34,172 nt of DNA from a virus. The position numbers and the translations under genes are program-made. The notes below the pieces were generated by a model, which searched no databases, was not told where the DNA came from, and saw nothing but the letters and a program-made list of their open reading frames with translations. Numbering within the stretch: position 1 is the first letter of the stretch; each line of letters begins with the position of its first letter. This document shows, piece after piece, positions 28,601 to 34,172 of the stretch. The stretch lies in the IMG/VR virus record IMGVR_UViG_3300007734_000604, positions 1-34,172 of that record; one strand, 5' to 3'.

Positions 28601-31137
28601 CAGCGACTCCACGGGTATGAGAAGGCAGTGTCACCATTGACCATACCACTATTGTCCGCCTGGAACGCGTCCCAGCATTCCTGCAGGTCTTCTGGCATGA
28701 CATTAAAGGCGGTCGTCGCAAAGTCCATGATGATGATGTCTCCTGGGACTGCACCGTCAAACTCTGAACCACTAAAGACCAGCGCCACTCCTCCGACTCC
28801 GATGAGACGAGCTGTGATGTTATACGGTGTCCCGTACTGGTCGTACAGCGCGCAGCGATAGTTCTTTGGAATGCCTGTCGTCCGCTGCAGCGTTTGGTCA
28901 AATGCCTCCTGGTCAGTCTTTGGAGCTCCAATCTGCGACAGATTACTGGTAAACGCGTTATCCTCAATGACGATGACTCCGCTGTCCGCTACTTCAAGTA
29001 CGCGGCCGCTCACAGAGACCATGGATACACGATTCGCTGCAAACAGGTAGCCCGGCAGGAACAGCGTGTAAGATGTCGTCGGAGTCTGCCAGCTGCGCGC
29101 GGCCTTCAGCACGATGCCCGTCGCATTTGCCACGCCCATGGAGCCTCTGCCGTTGACGATGAACTCACTGCTGAAGGCTACATACTCTCCGATGGAGAGC
29201 ATCTTTGCCGCATCACGAAGCGTTACCTCAATAATGCCAGCAGCCTGCGAGTAACGCGTGATGAGGTTTGTGCCATTGGAGAAGGCGAATGAGTTTATCG
29301 TTGCCGCCTGGTAATCGTCGCCCTGCTGCATGAAGCTTCCGACGGATACAACCTTTCCAGCTCCGGAAATGATGCGCTCAATGTTTGCCACAGGGTTCTT
29401 TGTAAGAGACAGCTTCTCTGCAGTGATGACTGCAGGATACTCCACCGTGACAGACTGGATGCTGTTGGACCTGTCAAAAGTCAGTCCGACTTTAGGCTCC
29501 GCAAAGTCAGAGTCGTTTATCGCAGTAGCCCATGGGTTCTCTGATGCCCACCGGCCAAAGCTGATGCGGCCTTTATCATAAACCATGAAGAGCCCTAGGT
29601 TCTTCATCATATTATCCAGAACCTCTCCGATGGTCTTTGGACCAGAAGGCTTCACAGGAACAATGACCGTGTTAGGGACGCGCGCTCCAATGAGAGGGTT
29701 CCACATCTGCATCAAAGGCAGGTCCACCTGCATCTGGTCCGTGTTGAACGCATTGTTCAGCGAACCTAGGTCAATGATGTCAGCGATTTCTGAAAAAGAG
29801 AACGGAATCCACGCAGCCATGCCCCATGCCCGGACACCCTGCTCACCTGTCGGGTCTGCGTTGTACGTTCCAAAAATGAGGTCCACGATTGCAGCTTGGA
29901 AGTTTGCCGCGCTGAAAGCCATCTCCGCAACGACTGACTCATCAATTGAGAGATTTGCAATATCAGTGCTGTAACGCGCTCGCAATCTTGCAAGAGCCGT
30001 ATCTGAACCGGCAGCAAAGGTCAGGGTTAAGTCGTCCCCATTGCTTACACTGAACGTTCGGTAATACCCATCGTTGAAGATGAGACTGAATCCGACCGCT
30101 CTGAAGTCATTCAGATGAGTCGTGACAGGATTCGCGGCCAGCGTCAGTTCGTTAGCAGTAGCCTCAACGATAGCGGTAACGCCACCATATCCGCCGTTCC
30201 TGACATTGAGAGTAGCGTACCGTGTGTCGTACGCCTGCGCCGAAAATTCAAAGATTGGACCAGTTATGCTGGTGCTGACGTATGTCTTCAACACGCCTTC
30301 GAAGTCGTTGTTCGGAGGCAGAGGCGCATCCCTGTCTTCGTTGTAACGCCTCTCACTGAAGCCGGGATATCCTACGTATCGAAGACCAGATTGAGCAACT
30401 GACCATGGCGCGTTTTTGATGACGCCCATCAGCGACATGCACTCTACACTAATCTGGTTATCTGTGCCGGCCGAGGTCTGCAAGCTGAGGCGAGACACGA
30501 CTCCACGGAAAATGACCGTTTCATGCGTCGCGTCAGGAGCATCAATCTCTACCGTGGAGATGGTCACGGCCTGCTGCTCTGCTCCGCCTGTAGGAAAATG
30601 ATTCCCCTGCCAGTACGATGCGTACAGCGTGGAACCAGTAGCCTGATTTCCAACCACATGAAGCGGAATCGGCTGGGGAACAGACCCGTACGCCATCTGC
30701 GCTGTGATTTGTCCAGGCGTCGATGAGTCAGAGCCGGTCACATAGTACGCAGCCCCATTGATGCGGACGATGTCTCCGGCTCCGATGGTTGAAGCGTCTG
30801 TGACATAAATCGTCGGAGCGGGAGAAGGCGTTACATATCGCGTCGTCTGGATGCTAGCTTCATTTATGCCTCTGACTTCTGAGGCTCCACGCGACATCAG
30901 TACAGACAGCGTCTGCGTGTTAGCTAGGACACTGAAGGTCGTCGTCGGGTCCGAACCCATCGACGAGAAGATGCCTATCTCTGACGACAGCTGCGTCGTG
31001 AGGTTTGTAATAACGCCTTCAATCGCTGTGCTTTGCAGATACGACAGCGGCCGACTGGTCAGTGTCAGCGGATACGCTTTATCAGCCTCAAAGCCGATGC
31101 CTCTGATGCGAACGATGATGACGCGGTCGGAGGCCAT
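28600..31137 (-). CDS. Tail hub protein
   Basis: An 845-residue protein after the first distal tail protein. Features include an N-terminal beta domain starting DRVIIVRIRGIGFEADKAYPL, a hub-like central motif KTIGEVLDNMMKNLGLFMVY followed by DKGRISFGRW, and a beta-rich C-terminus. The 'tigevl..m..n.g....y.k.G.i.f' block is common in phage tail hub proteins. It probably forms the ring that closes the tail tube and carries the receptor-binding proteins. GGGGAG lies eight bases before the ATG; the start overlaps the preceding stop (TAATG). The gene ends within the start of the next. Confidence 0.6.
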   Translation of the reverse strand: MASDRVIIVRIRGIGFEADKAYPLTLTSRPLSYLQSTAIEGVITNLTTQLSSEIGIFSSMGSDPTTTFSVLANTQTLSVLMSRGASEVRGINEASIQTTRYVTPSPAPTIYVTDASTIGAGDIVRINGAAYYVTGSDSSTPGQITAQMAYGSVPQPIPLHVVGNQATGSTLYASYWQGNHFPTGGAEQQAVTISTVEIDAPDATHETVIFRGVVSRLSLQTSAGTDNQISVECMSLMGVIKNAPWSVAQSGLRYVGYPGFSERRYNEDRDAPLPPNNDFEGVLKTYVSTSITGPIFEFSAQAYDTRYATLNVRNGGYGGVTAIVEATANELTLAANPVTTHLNDFRAVGFSLIFNDGYYRTFSVSNGDDLTLTFAAGSDTALARLRARYSTDIANLSIDESVVAEMAFSAANFQAAIVDLIFGTYNADPTGEQGVRAWGMAAWIPFSFSEIADIIDLGSLNNAFNTDQMQVDLPLMQMWNPLIGARVPNTVIVPVKPSGPKTIGEVLDNMMKNLGLFMVYDKGRISFGRWASENPWATAINDSDFAEPKVGLTFDRSNSIQSVTVEYPAVITAEKLSLTKNPVANIERIISGAGKVVSVGSFMQQGDDYQAATINSFAFSNGTNLITRYSQAAGIIEVTLRDAAKMLSIGEYVAFSSEFIVNGRGSMGVANATGIVLKAARSWQTPTTSYTLFLPGYLFAANRVSMVSVSGRVLEVADSGVIVIEDNAFTSNLSQIGAPKTDQEAFDQTLQRTTGIPKNYRCALYDQYGTPYNITARLIGVGGVALVFSGSEFDGAVPGDIIIMDFATTAFNVMPEDLQECWDAFQADNSGMVNGDTAFSYPWSR

Positions 31138-31961
31138 TAGGTTTCTCCCCGGAAGAACATGCCCGTCGTCGTCCAGAGGCGCGGTTCATCATCCGCCTGG
31201 ATGAAGTCCTTTGCAGAGTCCTTTGACGAAATCGTCGGCATTCGCGCGACGAGGTAGTCTTCACTGGTGAACCCTGCAGTCGTCGATGCCTGCTGATAAA
31301 GACGAAAGGTCACGCCCGCTGCAGCTGCCGCCAGCATCTTCTCAAGGATATTGTTAGGGTCGTCAACGCTTCGCTGCGCCTTCTGCGCATACACCTGCTG
31401 CGTCGCGTACCAGGTGAACGCGTTAGCAGCTGGAAACAAAGTGGACCGCAGCTCAATGTCTGCGACCGCGCCCCAGTTCACGACATCAGTGGACAGACCA
31501 GACATCTCCGATGACGATGCTGCCGCGCGCTGGGAAACCATCCGAACCAGATTGCCAGACACACCAGAAGGTGCCCACAGGCCGGCAGCGTTATATGGTG
31601 CAGAACCGAATTCCGTCCCGCCAGAGCCGGGGAACGTTACTGTCGTGGAGTCAAACCCGTACACTGCTGCATCTGCAAGCGAACTGAAAAAGAAAGTAAT
31701 CGGACTTGCAGCGTCATACTCCCAATACAGTGAAGCGCGGAACAGGTCTGGACCTGTAGTGTTATTCACATTGTAGCTAACATTGATAAATGTCGCGCCT
31801 GCATTATCCAGAGCAGTCCAGATGATGCCTGCAAGCGTGTCCAGCGGTGGCGTCGACGTTCCGCTGTACCCATATCCCCACACCGTGGTTCCGCCTGCTG
31901 TGCCGGCTGTCGTCGAGAACAGCGGCGCGTACACCTGCCATGTGACTAACGGGAAGTTCAT
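31137..31961 (-). CDS. Distal tail protein
   Basis: A 274-residue protein directly after the tape measure, the usual place of the distal tail (Dit-like) protein that joins tube and tip. It is beta-rich with aromatic clusters (YWEYDAASPITFFFSSLADA) and has a helical part near the end (ILEKMLAAAAAGVTFRL). TAGGAG precedes the ATG by eight bases. No sequence family was recognised, so the call is by order. Confidence 0.55.
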   Translation of the reverse strand: MNFPLVTWQVYAPLFSTTAGTAGGTTVWGYGYSGTSTPPLDTLAGIIWTALDNAGATFINVSYNVNNTTGPDLFRASLYWEYDAASPITFFFSSLADAAVYGFDSTTVTFPGSGGTEFGSAPYNAAGLWAPSGVSGNLVRMVSQRAAASSSEMSGLSTDVVNWGAVADIELRSTLFPAANAFTWYATQQVYAQKAQRSVDDPNNILEKMLAAAAAGVTFRLYQQASTTAGFTSEDYLVARMPTISSKDSAKDFIQADDEPRLWTTTGMFFRGET

Positions 31962-31962
31962 C

Positions 31963-33879
31963 TTATGCTCCTACTGGAACGAGGCCGCGCCTCTGTGCAG
32001 ACCTCTGCATCATCGCAAACTGCCGGGCGATGCTTTCGCCGTCTGCGAACGCTGCGTCAACACGTAGATTGAAAGATGTGTTCACAGGCGCTGCCGCAGG
32101 AGCTGCTGCTGCCGGTGTCGCAGATGTGGCCTTCTTCCCTTCCGCACCTAGGTAGGCTGCGGCAGAGTATGCAGCCACGCCAGCTGCAGCCATGGGTATT
32201 GCCATCGGGTTCAGCTCTGCCGCAAACGCAGCAGCCTTAACCATCGCCTGGTCACCTAGCGCACTAATCTGACCTCCGATGGCCTTCTTCGCAAGCTTCT
32301 CTGCAACCTTCGCTGCCTTCTCACCGTCTGCCAGCTGCTGGCCTGCAAGTTTGCCGTACTCCTGGAAGCCAGCCGTGAGCTCAGACACCTTCTCATCATG
32401 CGCGGCCTTCTCCTTCGCGCGCTGGGCATCGGCAAACTCTGCTGCAGTCTGGTTCAGGTTGAAGGTCAGGTCGTGAAGCTCAATCGCGCGCTGCTTCGCT
32501 GCCTCAAATTCGGTCTGGTCTGCGATTTCCTTCTGCGTCTTTGCATCTAGGTATGAAGATATTTCAGCAGACGATGCGTCACCGAACTGAATTCTCCGGG
32601 CAGCTTCAACCGCCTTCGCCTGTTTATCGTCTGCTTCAATTCGGTCAGCAGTGGCTTGAGCTTTTGCACGTTCTCCGGCAACGTATGCAGCGGTGCTGTC
32701 AGCCAAAGCCTTCGCAGAATCTGCTGCTCTTTGCTTCTCTCCTTCTTTTGCAAGCGCGTCCATGTCCGCGTACATCTTCTGTTCATCAGTCATCTTCGGA
32801 GCAGCCGGTGCGCTTCGAATAGTCGGAGTGTTTGTAGGAGTGTTTGTTGCATTCTCCGCTTCAGCCTTCATCTGGTTCGTTACACCCAGAAGCTCTGCTG
32901 CTAGAACCTGCCGCTGCGCTCCCAGCGACTGAAGCTGCGTCTTCGTCGCTTCAGACATCACCATGACGGTGGCTAGTGCGGCCCTTCTGGTTGCTGTCTG
33001 CAGGTTATTGAAGTACCGATTTGATGCAGATTCAAACTCTTCCTGTTTGATTTGACCTGCCGCCAGCTGACGCGAAGCAAGGTCGCGAGCCTTTCTGTCA
33101 TTCTCTTCCTCTTCAGCGTTTGCCAGCCGTTTGTAATCTGCGATATCCTGCTCTTTCTCTGCCAGCTGGACCTGTGCAGCGATGGCATCCGTCGCAGTAA
33201 GTGCAGCCCGGATGCTAGCCTTCCGGCCGTCTTCCGTGGCACCTGTCAACGCTCTGACAGCCTTCAGATTGCCTTCGATGGCCGTCTGATTGTTGTCGTA
33301 ACTCTTCTTCATCTGGTCTTGAGTGGCTTTTAACTTTACCAGCTCTTCCTTCTGCTTCCGCGTCGCGTCTGCGTTCTCATTTCCAAAGTCGCGCAGCAGC
33401 TTCAAGAACTCACCCATCCATTTCAGAGGGGTGAGCAGCGCTTCCACGACAGTCGTCAGCGTTTCGATTCCGCTAATGAGCGTCCGCGTAATCTCCTCCA
33501 TGTCGTCCGTTCCCATCACGGCCGTGAAGAGCTTACTCGTCATCTCACTTAGCGCCTTATCGATGTCCGCCATCGCCTTAGCGCCCTGGTCCCCCTGCGT
33601 TGAATAGAACGCGCTCATTGAGCTTGAGAGAACTCCCAGCGCAGTCTGCGCCGCAGTAAAGCCTGCCGTCACTCCAGCAATGGCTTTGATGGCGGTGCCA
33701 CCTCCGATGCGATTGACTAGCGTACCGGCCGCTTTATCAGCTTCGCTTGCAACGTCTTTGAGCTGCTTAGAAAGAGACTTGCCTTCGAACTCTAGGTCCG
33801 CCATCCCCTTCTTCGCATCATTGATGGCTTTGACCAGGCTTGTGCTGTCGCCTTCAAGAGTCGCTACTGCCTTTGCCAT
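31963..33879 (-). CDS. Tape measure protein
   Basis: A 638-residue, mostly helical protein that sets tail length. It shows long charged coiled-coil stretches (NRYFNNLQTATRRAAL, then KTQKEIADQTEFEAAKQRA), a hydrophobic segment near the N-terminus (AIAGVTAGFTAAQTALGVLS) and one near the C-terminus (LNPMAIPMAAAGVAAYSAAA), and a Pro/Ala linker before the end. The usual 0.15 nm per residue predicts a tail of about 95 nm (inference). It starts three bases after the -1 frame stop of the chaperone. Confidence 0.85.
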   Translation of the reverse strand: MAKAVATLEGDSTSLVKAINDAKKGMADLEFEGKSLSKQLKDVASEADKAAGTLVNRIGGGTAIKAIAGVTAGFTAAQTALGVLSSSMSAFYSTQGDQGAKAMADIDKALSEMTSKLFTAVMGTDDMEEITRTLISGIETLTTVVEALLTPLKWMGEFLKLLRDFGNENADATRKQKEELVKLKATQDQMKKSYDNNQTAIEGNLKAVRALTGATEDGRKASIRAALTATDAIAAQVQLAEKEQDIADYKRLANAEEEENDRKARDLASRQLAAGQIKQEEFESASNRYFNNLQTATRRAALATVMVMSEATKTQLQSLGAQRQVLAAELLGVTNQMKAEAENATNTPTNTPTIRSAPAAPKMTDEQKMYADMDALAKEGEKQRAADSAKALADSTAAYVAGERAKAQATADRIEADDKQAKAVEAARRIQFGDASSAEISSYLDAKTQKEIADQTEFEAAKQRAIELHDLTFNLNQTAAEFADAQRAKEKAAHDEKVSELTAGFQEYGKLAGQQLADGEKAAKVAEKLAKKAIGGQISALGDQAMVKAAAFAAELNPMAIPMAAAGVAAYSAAAYLGAEGKKATSATPAAAAPAAAPVNTSFNLRVDAAFADGESIARQFAMMQRSAQRRGLVPVGA

Positions 33880-33882
33880 GGC

Positions 33883-34172
33883 CTATCCCTTTTTACTGGA
33901 GAACAGCTCCGCCATCCGCGTCGCCGCCTTCGTCTTCTGGTCGTCGTAATTCTTCTGACCCTCTGCGACCTCGTACTGAACGAACTCTGCCAGCTCCAGC
34001 TGCGTGTGCGTTACCTGCTCCAGCGTAATGACTGGAGAGCCGCGCGCAATCCACTTCGACATCTTCAGTGCGCTCCAGAAGCCCGCAGGCTCCATCAGAA
34101 GCACAGGGCACGTCACAGGCAGTGGCTCCTTATACTCAAAGTCCAGACCCTGCCTGTAACCCATCGTGCAGC
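33883..34172 (-). CDS. Tail assembly chaperone, -1 frameshift extension, part 2 (C-terminal end)
   Basis: This is the C-terminal part of the -1 frame extension. Bases 34046-34172 duplicate 1-127. It ends with TAG at 33885-33883, three bases before the tape measure start ATG at 33879. That spacing is typical of the GT-type frame ending against the tape measure gene. The segment is acidic and helical (LELAEFVQYEVAEG) with a lysine-rich end (SSKKG). By analogy with lambda gpGT, the extension would be the part that binds the tape measure; this is inference. It could alternatively be translated alone from the ATG at 34164 (equal to 119). Confidence 0.75.
   Translation of the reverse strand, partial: CTMGYRQGLDFEYKEPLPVTCPVLLMEPAGFWSALKMSKWIARGSPVITLEQVTHTQLELAEFVQYEVAEGQKNYDDQKTKAATRMAELFSSKKG
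34046..34172. repeat. 127-bp terminal overlap (copy 2 of 2)
   Basis: Exact duplicate of bases 1-127. Removing one copy restores the continuous minus-strand reading frame from the tail chaperone region (224 down to 1) into 34045 down to 33883. Confidence 0.93.

Noticed and set aside
28601-28612. GTG start giving a 472-residue receptor-binding protein
   Set aside because: The ATG at 28600 overlaps the hub stop (TGATG) and has GGAG six bases upstream, a better translational start.
1-34172. CRISPR arrays, insertion sequences, integrase or transposase genes
   Set aside because: None was seen: no regularly spaced repeats with spacers, no IS-type inverted repeats flanking a transposase, and no recombinase catalytic pattern in any unassigned protein.

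Overview
The window is one complete tailed-phage genome (Caudoviricetes) of about 34,045 bp. Its last 127 bases (34046-34172) repeat its first 127 exactly, and the repeat lies inside a gene that only makes sense when the ends are joined, so the contig is a closed circle cut at an arbitrary point. No integrase, transposase, CI-type repressor or tRNA gene was recognised. The head module (portal fused to a MuF-like domain, Mu gpI-like protease/scaffold, gpG-like completion protein) resembles that of Mu-type heads. The tail lacks sheath or baseplate genes and has a 638-residue tape measure, so the particle is most likely a siphovirus. Purine-rich Shine-Dalgarno sites, the Mu-like head genes and a possible spanin-like protein point to a Gram-negative host, but the host cannot be named from the sequence.

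Layout. Two long divergent transcription units leave a roughly 690-bp intergenic region (11587-12279). Leftward (minus strand, late): small terminase, large terminase, portal-MuF fusion, protease/scaffold, decoration protein, major capsid protein, connector, tail completion and terminator-like proteins, major tail protein, tail assembly chaperone with a -1 programmed frameshift across the contig join, tape measure, distal tail proteins, endolysin and three small membrane proteins (ending at 24580). Rightward (plus strand, early): primase-polymerase/helicase, an unknown protein, YqaJ-type exonuclease, a zinc protein, a coiled-coil protein, RecT, an HNH-like zinc protein, a CII-like HTH protein, several small unknowns, a RuvC-like resolvase, two tandem paralogous small genes, tiny membrane proteins and a very basic 446-residue protein (ending at 24583). 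The two units meet tail to tail at 24580-24583. One isolated plus-strand gene (6416-6667), encoding a LexA-like winged-helix protein, sits inside the late operon between the portal and protease genes.

How it works together. The intergenic region carries seven copies of GTGGGGC/GCCCCAC around an AT-rich purine stretch, next to the primase-helicase gene. This is a good candidate replication origin and early/late control region. YqaJ exonuclease, RecT and a RuvC-like nuclease form a recombination module that suits concatemer formation and headful packaging by the two-subunit terminase. The late operon is translationally coupled through short overlaps and carries several C(UUCG)G hairpins around the capsid genes.

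The most notable observations are the frameshift signal (CCCAAAA plus a strong bulged hairpin), the iteron cluster, the portal-MuF polyprotein with two diverged copies of a small domain, the orphan LexA-like gene, two tRNA T-arm-like intergenic elements, and repeated intergenic sequences flanking the decoration gene.
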